Shown: piece after piece, positions 38,679 through 48,562 of the stretch | Layout of the letters: each line of letters begins with the position of its first letter | Numbering within the stretch: position 1 is the stretch's first letter | Origin: Kineothrix alysoides | Lineage (GTDB): Bacteria > Bacillota > Clostridia > Lachnospirales > Lachnospiraceae | Direction: 5' to 3' | Assembly (NCBI RefSeq): GCF_000732725.1 | Contig: NZ_JPNB01000002.1 | Coordinates: forward strand, 1,550,001 to 1,614,000 | DNA: 64,000 nucleotides | Notes under the pieces: model-generated | Database searches by the model: none | The model's input: the letters and a program-made list of their open reading frames with translations, nothing else | What the model was told of the DNA's origin: nothing | Made by a program: the position numbers and the translations under genes

Positions 38679-39653
38679 ATGATTATGAGAAAGGGTAAAG
38701 GCAATATAGAAGCGATTTACAATAAACCTTGGATACTGCAAAGGGCGGATCCGTATGTATATCGGCATGAGGATGGAGCTTATTATTTTACATCATCGGT
38801 TCCTGCCTATGACGGAATCGTGATTCGGAAGTCGGATACGCTTGAGGGGCTGGCACAGGCCGAGGAGGTCGAGGTGTGGCATATGCATGAGAACGGGGTT
38901 ATGAGTCATCACATATGGGCACCGGAGATTCATTATATAAATGGGGCCTGGTATATTTACTTCGCGGCGGGAGAAGCGGAGGCAGTTTGGAATATTCGGC
39001 CTTATGTGCTGGAGTGTAAGGATGCTGACCCGTTGACCGGTACGTGGACGGAGAAGGGGAAGATGGGGAGAGCGGATGGGGATGAGTTTTCCTTCGAGGC
39101 GTTTTCTCTGGATGCGACGGTGTTTGAGAATAAAGGGAAGTATTATTATGTGTGGGCGGAAAAGGTAGGGGTTGGCAAGCAGATATCCAATCTGTATATC
39201 GGTGAAATGGAATCTCCTTATAAACTTCGGACGGTTCAAGTGCTGCTTACTACGCCGGATTATGATTGGGAGAGAATCGGCTTCTGGGTAAATGAGGGGC
39301 CGGCGGTCATAAAGAAGAACGGAAAGATATTTTTGACATATTCTGCTTCGGAGACGGGAGTTGCTTACTGCATGGGAATGATGACGGCGGATGAAGATTC
39401 TGATTTGCTGGACCCTTTGTCATGGAGGAAGGAAAGAAATCCGGTTCTTCAGACGAAGGAGGAAATAGGAATTTACGGCCCGGGACATAATAGCTTTACG
39501 GTGGATGAAGAGGGTAACGATATACTCGTATATCACGCGAGAACGGAAAGCGAGATTGTAGGAAATCCGCTTTATAATCCCAACCGTCATGCGATGCTCA
39601 TGAAGGTGAAGTGGAACGAGAACGGAATGCCGGTATTCGATTTCGGCAAATGA
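38679..39653 (+). CDS. GH43 family glycosidase, cytoplasmic
   Basis: Five-bladed propeller enzyme that inverts arabinofuranosyl or xylosyl linkages. 324 residues, no signal peptide. The three catalytic acids are visible: base Asp in RADPYVY near 24, pKa-modulating Asp in SLDATVF near 148 and acid Glu in FWVNEGPAVI near 208. Also GIYGPGHNSF, the metal-site histidine loop. A second ATG six bases later has better spacing from GGAG. With the GH51 neighbours it probably trims arabino-oligosaccharides. Exact linkage not assigned. Confidence 0.87.
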   Translation: MIMRKGKGNIEAIYNKPWILQRADPYVYRHEDGAYYFTSSVPAYDGIVIRKSDTLEGLAQAEEVEVWHMHENGVMSHHIWAPEIHYINGAWYIYFAAGEAEAVWNIRPYVLECKDADPLTGTWTEKGKMGRADGDEFSFEAFSLDATVFENKGKYYYVWAEKVGVGKQISNLYIGEMESPYKLRTVQVLLTTPDYDWERIGFWVNEGPAVIKKNGKIFLTYSASETGVAYCMGMMTADEDSDLLDPLSWRKERNPVLQTKEEIGIYGPGHNSFTVDEEGNDILVYHARTESEIVGNPLYNPNRHAMLMKVKWNENGMPVFDFGK

Positions 39654-39673
39654 AAATAAGGGAGGTATGATAA

Positions 39674-41146
39674 GTGAAGCATGGGAAAAAGTTAGTATCG
39701 ATTATGCTGCTTGCGGCGCTGACGGCCGGGTGTGGGCAGGCTGAGGAGAATTTTGACAACATTCCCCTTACATCTGCGAAGGGGACGAACATATTCTTTA
39801 AGAACGTTTCTGTTCACGATCCGTCTGTAGTGAAGTATGATGGAACGTATTACATATTCGGTTCTCACTTGGCGGCGGCAAAATCGGATAATTTAATGGA
39901 TTGGACGCTGATAGGCAGCGGAGTAACGAAAGGGAATCCGATTATACCGGATGCCAAAAACGAGATGCCGGAAGCTCTTGAATGGGCACAAACGGACACT
40001 TTTTGGGCTCCGGATGTGATACAATTGGGGGACGGTAAATTTTATATGTACTACTGTAACTGCGAGGGAAGTTCACCCTTGTCCTGCTTGGGACTTGCAG
40101 TTTCCAATAATATAGAAGGGCCTTATAAGGACTTGGGGATTTTTCTGAAATCAGGCATGGTGAGCGAACCTAGTGAAAACGGCGACACCTACGATGCGAC
40201 CAGGCAGCCCAATGTAGTAGACCCTTGCGTGTTCTATGATGCGGAAGGAAAGCTATGGATGGTTTACGGTTCTTATTCCGGAGGAATCTTTATACTGGAG
40301 CTGGATAAGAATACCGGACTTCCGATAGAAACGGGCTATGGCAAGCAGTTGTTAGGAGGAAATCATCTTCGCATCGAGGGGGCCTACATACAGTATAATC
40401 CGGAGACGGAATACTATTACATGTTCTTGTCTTTCGGCGGTTTGGCTGCAGACGGAGCGTATAACATAAGGGTATGCCGTTCGAAGACACCTGACGGGCC
40501 TTACTGCGACAGCCAGGGTCAGGATATGATCGAATGCGCAGGCCCGGACGGAAGCTTTTTCGATGACAGGGAAGCAGAGCTTTACGGAGTAAAGCTGATG
40601 GGCAATTATAAATGGGCTTGGCACGAAGGGGAGAACGGAGAGAAGAGGAAAGGAATCGTTTCTCCGGGACACAATTCTACCATTTATGATGAAGAAAGCG
40701 GGAAATATTTTATCATTTTCCATACCCGCTTCGAGAGCAAGGGAGAGAATCACGAGGTACGCGTACACCAGATGTTCTTTAATGAAGAAGGCTGGCCGGT
40801 AATCGCTCCTTACCGCTATGCGGGCGAGACTACAGGCAAGTTTGAGAAGAAAGAAGCTGCCGGTATATACAAAGTGATCAAGCATGGCCGTCAGATTACC
40901 ACTCAGATGAAGGAGTCCGTAGACATTACGCTGCACTTTGACGGAACGGTGACCGGAGCTTATGAAGGAAGCTGGGAGCTGTCGGATGGGAACCAGCTGA
41001 AAATAATGCTGGGTGAAGAAAGCTATGACGGTGTACTCTGCAAGCAATACGATGAGTTCGGAGAAAAATATGTAATAGGCTTTACTGTGTTGTCTGAAGA
41101 CGGCGTAGCCGTCTGGGGAAGCGGACTGGCAGCAGTGGAGGAATAA
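39674..41146 (+). CDS. Secreted GH43 lipoprotein, probable endo-arabinanase
   Basis: Surface-anchored enzyme expected to cut alpha-1,5-arabinan into oligosaccharides for import. GTG start after GGGAGGT, 490 residues. The lipoprotein signal ends LTAGCG (lipid-modified Cys near 20). The propeller contains Asp in VHDPSVVKYDGTYYIFGSH, FWAPDVIQLGDGKFYMYY, the second Asp in NVVDPCVFYDAEG and Glu in LRIEGAYIQYN, with SPGHNSTIYDE as the metal-binding loop. A C-terminal beta domain (about 390-490) resembles that of GH43_5 arabinanases. Confidence 0.85.
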   Translation: MKHGKKLVSIMLLAALTAGCGQAEENFDNIPLTSAKGTNIFFKNVSVHDPSVVKYDGTYYIFGSHLAAAKSDNLMDWTLIGSGVTKGNPIIPDAKNEMPEALEWAQTDTFWAPDVIQLGDGKFYMYYCNCEGSSPLSCLGLAVSNNIEGPYKDLGIFLKSGMVSEPSENGDTYDATRQPNVVDPCVFYDAEGKLWMVYGSYSGGIFILELDKNTGLPIETGYGKQLLGGNHLRIEGAYIQYNPETEYYYMFLSFGGLAADGAYNIRVCRSKTPDGPYCDSQGQDMIECAGPDGSFFDDREAELYGVKLMGNYKWAWHEGENGEKRKGIVSPGHNSTIYDEESGKYFIIFHTRFESKGENHEVRVHQMFFNEEGWPVIAPYRYAGETTGKFEKKEAAGIYKVIKHGRQITTQMKESVDITLHFDGTVTGAYEGSWELSDGNQLKIMLGEESYDGVLCKQYDEFGEKYVIGFTVLSEDGVAVWGSGLAAVEE

Positions 41147-41211
41147 AGGATATATAATAGAAGAAACAATAGAAATGACATAAATAATAAAAGCGAAGGG
41201 AGAAGGTTGAA

Positions 41212-42720
41212 ATGGCTAAATTATTTATTAATGAAAAGAACAAAAAAGGGCATATTAATGCTGAGATTTACGGACATTTCTCGGAGCATCTGGGACGGTG
41301 TATTTACGAAGGCCTGTATGTAGGGGAGGATTCCGAGATTCCCAATGTAAACGGTATGCGGAGGGATGTTGTAGGTGCCCTCAAGGAAATGGGAATCCCG
41401 CTTCTGCGCTGGCCGGGCGGTTGTTTTGCAGACGAGTATCACTGGAAGGACGGCATCGGTCCCAAGGAAACGAGAAAGAAAATGATCAATACCCATTGGG
41501 GCGGAGTGGTCGAGGACAACAGCTTCGGTACCCACGAATTTTTTGAACTGTGTGAGCAGCTTGGCTGTAAGACTTATGTAAATGGAAATGTGGGAAGCGG
41601 CACGGTTCAGGAGATGAGCGAGTGGGTGGAGTATATGACATTCGAAGGCGTATCTCCCATGGCCGATCTGCGTAAGCAAAACGGCAGGGAAAAGCCTTGG
41701 AAAATTGATTATTTCGGAGTGGGCAACGAGAACTGGGGATGCGGAGGCAGCATGACGCCGGAATATTATGCGAATCTATACAGAAGATTTCAGACCTATG
41801 TAAGGCAGTACAATGCGGACCGGCCGATCAAAAAGATATGCGGAGGAGCTAATGTCGCGGATTATTTCTGGACGGAGGATGTGCTGAAGACTTGCTTTGC
41901 ACCGCCTCATCCCGATTTTATGCACGGCTACATGGATGGTCTCTCTCTTCATTATTATGTACATCCCGAAGGCTGGGAGGTCAAGGGAAGTGCTACGGAC
42001 TTTGACGATAAGGTATGGTATAAGACGCTGTCGAAGGCGAAGTATATGGAGGAGCTGGTAACGCGTCATGGTGCGATTATGGATCAGTACGATCCCGGCA
42101 AGAAAATTGGCATGATCGTAGACGAATGGGGCTGCTGGTTTACGGTAGAGACGGGCACCAATCCGGGCTTCCTGTATCAGCAAAGCACTATGCGCGATGC
42201 TTTGGTAGCGGGCGTTACGCTGGATATTTTCAATAAGAATTGTGACAGGGTGCAGATGGCATGTATCGCGCAGATGGTGAACGTGCTTCAGTCCGTGATT
42301 CTTACGGAGGGCGAAAAAATGCTTCTTACGCCTACCTATCATGTATTCCATATGTACAAGCACCATCAGGACGCGGAGCTTGTGGAAAGCTTTGTGGAAG
42401 GAAATAACATCATCGGAGCAGAGGCGGAATATCAGGTGCCGCACCTCAGCGAGTCCGTATCCGTAGATGCTCAGGGCTATGTGAACGTTACAATAAGCAA
42501 TCTGTCCATATCCGAGGGCGCGCCGGTGGAAATGGTATTTGCACAGCTTGAGCCATCGTCGGTTCAGGGAACTATTCTCACGGAGGAAGTGCATGCCCAT
42601 AATACCTTTGAAGAACCTGACAAGGTGAAAGCGATTGAATTCACAGAATATACCATAGAGGGAAGAACAATCCGCTTTACTGCTCCTGCGTGCAGCGTAA
42701 TCAGCTTCCGTGTTAAATAG
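41212..42720 (+). CDS. abfA: Alpha-L-arabinofuranosidase, GH51 (second)
   Basis: Cytoplasmic exo-enzyme of 502 residues, ribosome site GGGAGAAGG. Signature stretches [41 protein letters not shown], acid/base Glu in [12 protein letters not shown] near 172 and nucleophile Glu in [10 protein letters not shown] near 300 match the main clostridial AbfA group that acts on 1,5- and 1,3-linked arabino-oligosaccharides. Third gene of the plus-strand operon after the secreted arabinanase. Confidence 0.94.
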   Translation: MAKLFINEKNKKGHINAEIYGHFSEHLGRCIYEGLYVGEDSEIPNVNGMRRDVVGALKEMGIPLLRWPGGCFADEYHWKDGIGPKETRKKMINTHWGGVVEDNSFGTHEFFELCEQLGCKTYVNGNVGSGTVQEMSEWVEYMTFEGVSPMADLRKQNGREKPWKIDYFGVGNENWGCGGSMTPEYYANLYRRFQTYVRQYNADRPIKKICGGANVADYFWTEDVLKTCFAPPHPDFMHGYMDGLSLHYYVHPEGWEVKGSATDFDDKVWYKTLSKAKYMEELVTRHGAIMDQYDPGKKIGMIVDEWGCWFTVETGTNPGFLYQQSTMRDALVAGVTLDIFNKNCDRVQMACIAQMVNVLQSVILTEGEKMLLTPTYHVFHMYKHHQDAELVESFVEGNNIIGAEAEYQVPHLSESVSVDAQGYVNVTISNLSISEGAPVEMVFAQLEPSSVQGTILTEEVHAHNTFEEPDKVKAIEFTEYTIEGRTIRFTAPACSVISFRVK

Positions 42721-42731
42721 GCAGAAAAAAT

Positions 42732-43004
42732 ATGGAAGAAAAACCAAGGCGCATGTGCCGGAAATGTCTCACTGCGGATATGGATGAAAAGGAATATTTC
42801 GAGAACCTTCATGCTTATATTGCCAACATGGATGAAGATATTAAGGCACAGCAATCTTTGTATGAAGAAAGGCTGGCCGTCTGCAAGAGCTGTAATCTGC
42901 TTGCGGACGGCATGTGCAGAGCGTGCGGATGCTATGTGGAACTGCGTGCGGCAATGCGAAAAAAGGCTTGTCCTTACGGAAAATGGCAGCTTGAAAAAAT
43001 CTAA
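42732..43004 (+). CDS. Small cysteine-rich protein, DUF6171 family
   Basis: 90 residues with seven cysteines, including CRKCLTADM near 10 and CKSCNLLADGMCRACGCYVELRAAMRKKACP in the C-terminal half; probably a zinc-binding domain. Common in Lachnospiraceae, no known function. Starts 12 bases after the GH51 stop, so it probably shares that operon's transcript. Confidence 0.75.
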   Translation: MEEKPRRMCRKCLTADMDEKEYFENLHAYIANMDEDIKAQQSLYEERLAVCKSCNLLADGMCRACGCYVELRAAMRKKACPYGKWQLEKI

Positions 43005-43057
43005 AATAATGAATTATTTTATTCATATAGTAAAAGCTAAAATATTTTAAAATAATA

Positions 43058-43086
43058 TTGACATACATATTAATGTATTGTACAAT
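43058..43086 (+). promoter_or_regulatory. Promoter of the sugar ABC importer operon
   Basis: TTGACA at 43058-43063, 17-bp spacer, TACAAT at 43081-43086. A partial palindrome TTGCGCAATTGCAA (about 43191-43204) nearer the gene could be an operator. Confidence 0.75.
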
Positions 43087-43249
43087 ATGAACATAAGATA
43101 ACCGCAAATAAAAGAAAAGCATACAAAGTGCTTAATCAACTGGTGGGTATAAAAAGTAAAATTATATATTTTACTAAATTATTTGACAATTTGCGCAATT
43201 GCAAAACCAGGCGGTCCAATGTTTCTAATCAATTAAAGGAGGTAGGGAA

Positions 43250-44692
43250 ATGAAGAAAAAGTTATTAGCTACAATTTTAAGCGTTGCTTTGACAGCATCC
43301 ATGTTAGCAGGCTGTGGTTCCAATGCCGGCACAAGTGGAACAACCACTGGAGATGCGGCAGCCGAGACTACGACTGAGGCAGAAGCAGGCGATGATGCTG
43401 CAGCAACGGAAGAAGGGGAAGTTGCAGAAGGCGAAGCAGCTCCGGCAGCAGTTACGACCGTGGGCGATCCTAACGGTACACATATGGAGATGTGGTCCTT
43501 CGTTGAATTACACAATACGTTCTATGCGAGCATGTTAGAGAAATGGAATGCTGAGAATCCGGACAGAACAATCGAAATCACATTTACTACATATCCTTAT
43601 GCGGATATGCACACGAAATTATTAACATCCTTGAATGCAGGTACTGGTGCTCCTGATCTCTGCGACGTAGAAGTTGGACAGTTCCCTAACGTTGTAGCAG
43701 GTATGGATACATGGCTTTATCCTTTGGATGATGCGCTTGCACCCTATGCTGCTGACTTAGTACAGGCTCGTCTCGATACCTATGCCGGTGCTGATGGCAA
43801 GCATTACGGAGCTCCTACACACGTTGGTGCTACTGTTATGTACTATAATGCAGAGCTGCTTGAGTCCTATGGCATCGACTATACGACAATCAAGACATGG
43901 GATGATTATACCGCAGCAGGCGAGAAGCTGAAAGAAGCTTCTGATGGCAAAGTTATGCTGACCTCCGTTGATACGGCAGGCGTTGACTGGATGTGGGTAG
44001 CAATGGCAGAGTACGGCGAAGACTGGACCGGCGGTTTTGACGGTTCTGCAAACGTACAGCTTGAATCTGTTAAGAACATGCTGACAATGCAGCAGGGATG
44101 GTTGGATTCCGGTATTGCTATGGTATCTCCCGACGGACACGTTGACCTTGAAGCAGGCTTCCAGAACATTTTGGACGGCAACATTGCTTCCTTCCCGAAG
44201 GCACTTTGGTACATGAGCCGTTTCCTTAATTATATGCCTGAAGAAGCAGGAAAATGGGCATTGGCTCCTTGCCCGGTATTTGAAGCAGGCCAGCCTCGTT
44301 CCGTAGGTATCGGTGGTACAGGTACAGTTGTTACGAATCAGTCCGTAGATACCCAGTTGGCAGCAGATTTCATTTCTTATGCGAAGTGCTCCGAAGAAGG
44401 CGCGAAAGGAATCTGGGAAACTTTAGGATTTGACGTTTGTAACAGTGCAATGTGGACAGACGAGTCCATCACACATGATTCGAACAATGAATATGTTAAA
44501 TTCTTCAGAACGAATCCTTACGACGTTCTTAACGAAGTAAAAGACGAAATCGGCAAGATCAGCGTTGTAGCTATCAGCCCGACAATCAACGAGCAGATGT
44601 GCAACGTAACATTGAACGATGTATTAGAGAATAAAATGGATGTAGATGAAGCGTTACAGGCCGCTCAGGATGTAATCAGCTTGGAAGAGTAG
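43250..44692 (+). CDS. Sugar ABC importer binding lipoprotein
   Basis: Captures oligosaccharide outside the cell. 480 residues; lipoprotein signal ending SMLAGCG (Cys near 24), a low-complexity Gly/Thr/Glu/Ala linker to about 65, then a family 1 solute-binding fold (MEMWSFVELHNTFYASMLEKWNAENP, TSLNAGTGAPDLCDVEVGQF, YNAELLESYGIDYTTIKTWDDYTAAGEKL). It follows arabinan-degrading genes and resembles AraN-type binding proteins, so arabino-oligosaccharides are the likely ligand. Confidence 0.86.
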   Translation: MKKKLLATILSVALTASMLAGCGSNAGTSGTTTGDAAAETTTEAEAGDDAAATEEGEVAEGEAAPAAVTTVGDPNGTHMEMWSFVELHNTFYASMLEKWNAENPDRTIEITFTTYPYADMHTKLLTSLNAGTGAPDLCDVEVGQFPNVVAGMDTWLYPLDDALAPYAADLVQARLDTYAGADGKHYGAPTHVGATVMYYNAELLESYGIDYTTIKTWDDYTAAGEKLKEASDGKVMLTSVDTAGVDWMWVAMAEYGEDWTGGFDGSANVQLESVKNMLTMQQGWLDSGIAMVSPDGHVDLEAGFQNILDGNIASFPKALWYMSRFLNYMPEEAGKWALAPCPVFEAGQPRSVGIGGTGTVVTNQSVDTQLAADFISYAKCSEEGAKGIWETLGFDVCNSAMWTDESITHDSNNEYVKFFRTNPYDVLNEVKDEIGKISVVAISPTINEQMCNVTLNDVLENKMDVDEALQAAQDVISLEE

Positions 44693-44702
44693 TAACTACT
44701 GG

Positions 44703-44740
44703 GGATTGCTTAGGGAAGTGACTTCCTAGGCAATCCCTTT
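44703..44740 (+). terminator. Partial terminator after the sugar-binding protein gene
   Basis: GGGATTGCTTAGGGAAG / CTTCCTAGGCAATCCC followed by TTTT; read-through would supply the permeases at lower level. Confidence 0.8.
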
Positions 44741-44770
44741 TATGTAATAGGAAAGTGCTCCTATTACATA
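44741..44770. repeat. Short hairpin element, family C copy 2
   Basis: TATGTAATAGG / CCTATTACATA with loop AAAGTGCT, the reverse complement of the copy at 34572-34600. Confidence 0.7.
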
Positions 44771-44831
44771 AAGGTTATATTTTATAAATGAATGGGTTAA
44801 TGGGGTTGTTAGGTAAGGAGTGTGATTGCAT

Positions 44832-45728
44832 ATGAAAGTAAGAAAATTTTTATATTCACAGAAAGTGGCGCCTTATGTGTTCGTGCTGCCATTTATACTG
44901 AGTTTTTGTTTCTTTTGGATTTATCCCCTTTGCAGTACGATAACAATGAGCTTTCAAGACATTCTTCCTACGGGAACCGAATGGATAGGCCTGAAGAATT
45001 ATAAGAAGCTGTTGATAGACACCACTTTTCATCAAGCGATTATGAACAGCTTTGAGTACATGTTGTTAACGATTGTATTGCTCATACCGTTCCCGATGGC
45101 GTTCGCAGTATTGATGGACTCCAGACTGGTAAAAGCAAAAGGTGTATGGAAGGCTTTTCTTTATCTTCCGGCACTGACATCCGTAGTTATTTCCGGTACC
45201 TTATTCCGTCTGATGTTCTCTGAATACAGCACGGGACAATTGAACGTAATTACAAGTATCCTCGGACTTGGAACCTTTAAATGGCTGAAAGTAAAAGCAA
45301 CCGGACTTTTCGCCCTCGTATTGGTCTGCTGCTGGAGGTGGACCGGCGTGAATATGCTTTATTTCTTATCCGGCTTGAAATCGATTGACGGCGCATTATA
45401 TGAATCCGCTGAAATCGACGGTGCTTCCGGCTTACAGAAGTTCCGTTTCATAACGATACCCCTTTTGAAGCCGACCACTATTTACGTACTTACTATCAGT
45501 ATCTATGCCGGTCTGGCGATGTTCATGGAAAGCTTCATGCTGTGGGCGGGCCCGGATTCGCCGAACAACATTGGTCTTACCATCGTAGGCTACTTGTACA
45601 AACGCGGTATTGCCAAGAATCAGTTGGGCTACGGCAGCGCGGTAGGTCTTGTACTTTTGGTAATCGCACTCTTTATCAACGTTGTTCAGTTGGTGCTGAG
45701 CGGTACATTCAAGAAGGAGGAAAAATAA
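44832..45728 (+). CDS. Sugar ABC importer permease 1 (MalF/AraP type)
   Basis: Six-helix inner-membrane subunit, 298 residues from the ATG at 44832; a TTG at 44826 is closer to the GGAG and may be the true start. Helices include YVFVLPFILSFCFFWIYPL and LLTIVLLIPFPMAFAVL. The EAA loop ESAEIDGASGLQKFRFITIPLLKP contacts a cytoplasmic ATPase. No ATPase gene is in this operon, so a shared MsmK-like ATPase from elsewhere is expected. Confidence 0.9.
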   Translation: MKVRKFLYSQKVAPYVFVLPFILSFCFFWIYPLCSTITMSFQDILPTGTEWIGLKNYKKLLIDTTFHQAIMNSFEYMLLTIVLLIPFPMAFAVLMDSRLVKAKGVWKAFLYLPALTSVVISGTLFRLMFSEYSTGQLNVITSILGLGTFKWLKVKATGLFALVLVCCWRWTGVNMLYFLSGLKSIDGALYESAEIDGASGLQKFRFITIPLLKPTTIYVLTISIYAGLAMFMESFMLWAGPDSPNNIGLTIVGYLYKRGIAKNQLGYGSAVGLVLLVIALFINVVQLVLSGTFKKEEK

Positions 45729-45729
45729 T

Positions 45730-46614
45730 ATGTCAAACACAAAATCCTCTTCATTCGATCAAATGGGTATGAGTAAAAAGAATAAAATATTGAGCGCTTT
45801 TGCCACGGGATGGTTTGTGCTGCTCTCCTTCATCATCGTATTTCCGATTTTTGCAGGTTTGCTCGCTTCCTTCCGTCCGGGTCAGGAGCTGATCCGAAAG
45901 GGACTCAGCGTAGACTTGAATGTCACTACGATGACGCTCGATAACTATATATATTTGTTCAGCGGGAACGTAGATTCACAGAAATATTTCATGTGGTTCA
46001 AGAACAGCTTGTTTCTTACACTCATTTCAGTAGTGGGAACGCTGGCAATTTGCTACCTGGTAGCCTATGGATTATCCATGTATGAATTTCCCTTGAGAAG
46101 AATTCTGTTCTTCATGGTAATCGCTACGATGATGGTACCTTTTGAAATATTGATGCTTCCTCTGTATAAAGAAATGATTACATTGAAACTTATCGACACT
46201 ACCGCAGGCGTTGTGCTGCCGGGCATATGCGGCGCTTCCACCATATTTTTCTTCCGGCAGTATATGATAGGACTGCCGAAAGAGCTTCTGGATGCAGGGC
46301 GTATAGATGGCGCGACAGAATACGGTATTTGCTTCAAGATCATGCTGCCGATTACAAAACCCGCCTTTGCGGCAATGTCCATTCTCTGTGCCATGGGCGC
46401 ATGGAACAACATCCTCTGGCCGATGCTGGTATATAGAAGTGCCAGCAAGTTCACACTCCCAATAGGCCTTAACACCTTGTTAACGCCCTACGGAAACAAT
46501 TACGATGTACTGATTGCCGGCTCTATGTTCGGTATCATCCCGGTGTTTGTTGTATTCCTTTGCTTCCAGAAGTATTTCATCGATGGAATGACTGCTGGAG
46601 CAGTAAAAGGATAA
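45730..46614 (+). CDS. Sugar ABC importer permease 2 (MalG/AraQ type)
   Basis: Second channel subunit, 294 residues, starting one base after the preceding stop with AAGGAGG inside the upstream gene. Six helices; EAA motif LLDAGRIDGATEYGICFKIMLPITKP near 195. Forms the heterodimeric pore with permease 1. Confidence 0.91.
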   Translation: MSNTKSSSFDQMGMSKKNKILSAFATGWFVLLSFIIVFPIFAGLLASFRPGQELIRKGLSVDLNVTTMTLDNYIYLFSGNVDSQKYFMWFKNSLFLTLISVVGTLAICYLVAYGLSMYEFPLRRILFFMVIATMMVPFEILMLPLYKEMITLKLIDTTAGVVLPGICGASTIFFFRQYMIGLPKELLDAGRIDGATEYGICFKIMLPITKPAFAAMSILCAMGAWNNILWPMLVYRSASKFTLPIGLNTLLTPYGNNYDVLIAGSMFGIIPVFVVFLCFQKYFIDGMTAGAVKG

Positions 46615-46647
46615 TTACAATAAAAGCAATAAAACACTCCATTACCT

Positions 46648-46695
46648 AAAAAGCTGCTGCGTCTGCTGGAAACAGTATGATGCGGCGGCTTTTTG
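46648..46695 (+). terminator. Terminator after the sugar importer operon
   Basis: AAAAAGCTGCTGC / GCGGCGGCTTTTT with G-U pairs and a T-run. Confidence 0.75.
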
Positions 46696-46718
46696 GCATT
46701 TGTAAAAATTCCCATACA

Positions 46719-46732
46719 CAAACATAAGTTCG
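46719..46732 (+). promoter_or_regulatory. LexA box upstream of the Y-family polymerase gene
   Basis: CAAACATAAGTTCG matches the Firmicute SOS box CGAACNNNNGTTYG at all but one base and lies just ahead of TATAAT (46738-46743), where LexA would block transcription. Confidence 0.7.
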
Positions 46733-46796
46733 AGTGCTATAATAAATCTAATCGGGGAAATAGTAATCAGAACAGGAAATAGGAGGTATTTCGGGA

Positions 46797-48062
46797 ATGG
46801 AGAACAGGACATATTTGTGTATAGATTTAAAATCATTTTACGCTTCCGTGGAATGTGTGGAGCGAGGGCTCGACCCGCTGACGACCAACCTGGCGGTAGC
46901 CGATCCGGAGCGAAGTGAAAAAACGATCTGTCTTGCGATTTCTCCGAGCATGAAGGCCCTTGGCATCAAGAATCGATGCCGGGTATTCCAGATACCTCAT
47001 GGTGTTCGTTATATCATGGCAGTGCCGCGGATGAAGCTCTACATTCAGTATTCCGCCAATATATACAGCATATATCTAAAGTATGTCGCGAAAGAAGATA
47101 TCCATGTCTATTCCATAGATGAAGCGTTCCTTGACGTGACCCATTATCTTCCCATGTATCATATGGATGCAAAAAGTCTGGCGACCCGGATAATGGAGGA
47201 CATAAAGGCTGCAACAGGAATCACCGCCACGGCAGGAATTGGAACCAATCTGTATCTGGCTAAAATTGCGCTGGATATTACTGCAAAGCATACAAAAGAT
47301 AACATTGGATATTTGGATGAAACAACCTATCAAACAACTTTGTGGAACCATAGGCCATTGAACGACTTTTGGCGAATAGGAGCCGGTACGGTAAAAAGAC
47401 TCGCCGATGCGGGAATTACAACCATGGGAGAGATTGCCTGTTCCAATGAAGATATGCTCTATCGCCTGTTCGGGATAGATGCGGAGCTTTTGATAGACCA
47501 TGCATGGGGAAGAGAGTCGGCCACAATGGCTGATATCAAGGCATACAAGCCCAAAAACAGCTCTATGTCCAGCGGGCAAATTCTTCCGAGAGATTACAGC
47601 TTTGAGGAATGCAGACTGGCAGTGAAAGAAATGACGGACGCGCTGTGTCTGGATATGGCGGAGAAAGGATTGGTCACCGATTCTATTTCTCTTATGATCG
47701 GATATTCTAACCGGCTTGAGTTAAAGCCTGCAACGGGAACCGCCTCAATGTCCATCAGTACCAATTCCTACCGCGCAATAATTCCCTATGTGAATGTGCT
47801 CTATGAACGCATTGCGAATCGGAATATGCCGATACGAAGACTCAGCCTCTCTTGCAATAACCTCATAGACGAAGCCTACGAGCAATATGACCTGTTTACC
47901 GATCCGGCGCAGTTGGAGCGGGACCGGAAAATACAGAAGGCCGCCTTGGAAATCAAAAGAAAATATGGACAGAATGCGCTTGTGCGAGGGATGGATCTGC
48001 AAGAGGCGGGTACTACCATACAGCGCAACCGTCAGATCGGAGGACATAAAAGTGGGGAGTAG
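46797..48062 (+). CDS. Y-family DNA polymerase (UvrX/UmuC-like)
   Basis: Error-prone translesion polymerase, 421 residues. Catalytic motifs CIDLKSFYASVECVERG (first Asp near 9, steric-gate region) and VYSIDEAFLDVT (Asp-Glu near 108), helix-hairpin-helix around FWRIGAGTVKRLADAGI, and a little-finger domain at the C-terminus. The YolD-like partner directly downstream and the LexA box identify it as the SOS-induced UvrX/YqjW group rather than housekeeping DinB. Confidence 0.9.
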   Translation: MENRTYLCIDLKSFYASVECVERGLDPLTTNLAVADPERSEKTICLAISPSMKALGIKNRCRVFQIPHGVRYIMAVPRMKLYIQYSANIYSIYLKYVAKEDIHVYSIDEAFLDVTHYLPMYHMDAKSLATRIMEDIKAATGITATAGIGTNLYLAKIALDITAKHTKDNIGYLDETTYQTTLWNHRPLNDFWRIGAGTVKRLADAGITTMGEIACSNEDMLYRLFGIDAELLIDHAWGRESATMADIKAYKPKNSSMSSGQILPRDYSFEECRLAVKEMTDALCLDMAEKGLVTDSISLMIGYSNRLELKPATGTASMSISTNSYRAIIPYVNVLYERIANRNMPIRRLSLSCNNLIDEAYEQYDLFTDPAQLERDRKIQKAALEIKRKYGQNALVRGMDLQEAGTTIQRNRQIGGHKSGE

Positions 48063-48072
48063 GCGGGAAAAA

Positions 48073-48387
48073 ATGGACCATGAAAATCGTGCAAAGCAAT
48101 TTATGCCCTTTGATGCTTTAAAAGGATTCCGGGAAGTGCTGGCGGAGAAAGAACGTATTATTGTTCCAAAGCGGGAATTGTCGGAGGAGCAGAAGGAGGA
48201 GCTGGACCGGAAGCTGCGGCGGATTCAAAAAATGGATGTGATTACGGTAGAGTTCTTTCGAAACGATGAGTATGTTCAAATGACAGGAATGGTGTCGCGG
48301 ATAGAAGAGGCGGCCAGAATACTGGTGATTGTCAATACAAGGATTGCTTTTGATGATATTTCCGATTTGCGCGAGAGTGCCATTTAG
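48073..48387 (+). CDS. YolD-like protein
   Basis: 104-residue protein that accompanies Y-family polymerases in Firmicutes, thought to be functionally similar to UmuD. Starts RAKQFMPFDALKGFREVL, the family hallmark, with PKRELSEEQKEELDRKL and ITVEFFRNDEYVQMTGMVSRI. Starts 10 bases after the polymerase stop; a GTG slightly upstream is possible. Confidence 0.82.
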   Translation: MDHENRAKQFMPFDALKGFREVLAEKERIIVPKRELSEEQKEELDRKLRRIQKMDVITVEFFRNDEYVQMTGMVSRIEEAARILVIVNTRIAFDDISDLRESAI

Positions 48388-48562
48388 ACGGGGCTTTTTC
48401 TAAAATATCTGTGATATGGAAGTTCACACGGCCTCAGCAATTCGGAAGCATCATAATATGCGGTATGGGTTTGTGGCGCTTTATTCATGGATATGATATA
48501 CTGTTTTTTGCTTTAAGCGGTACAACTTATACTGGTAACTCAATAGAAAACATGGGGAAAAT

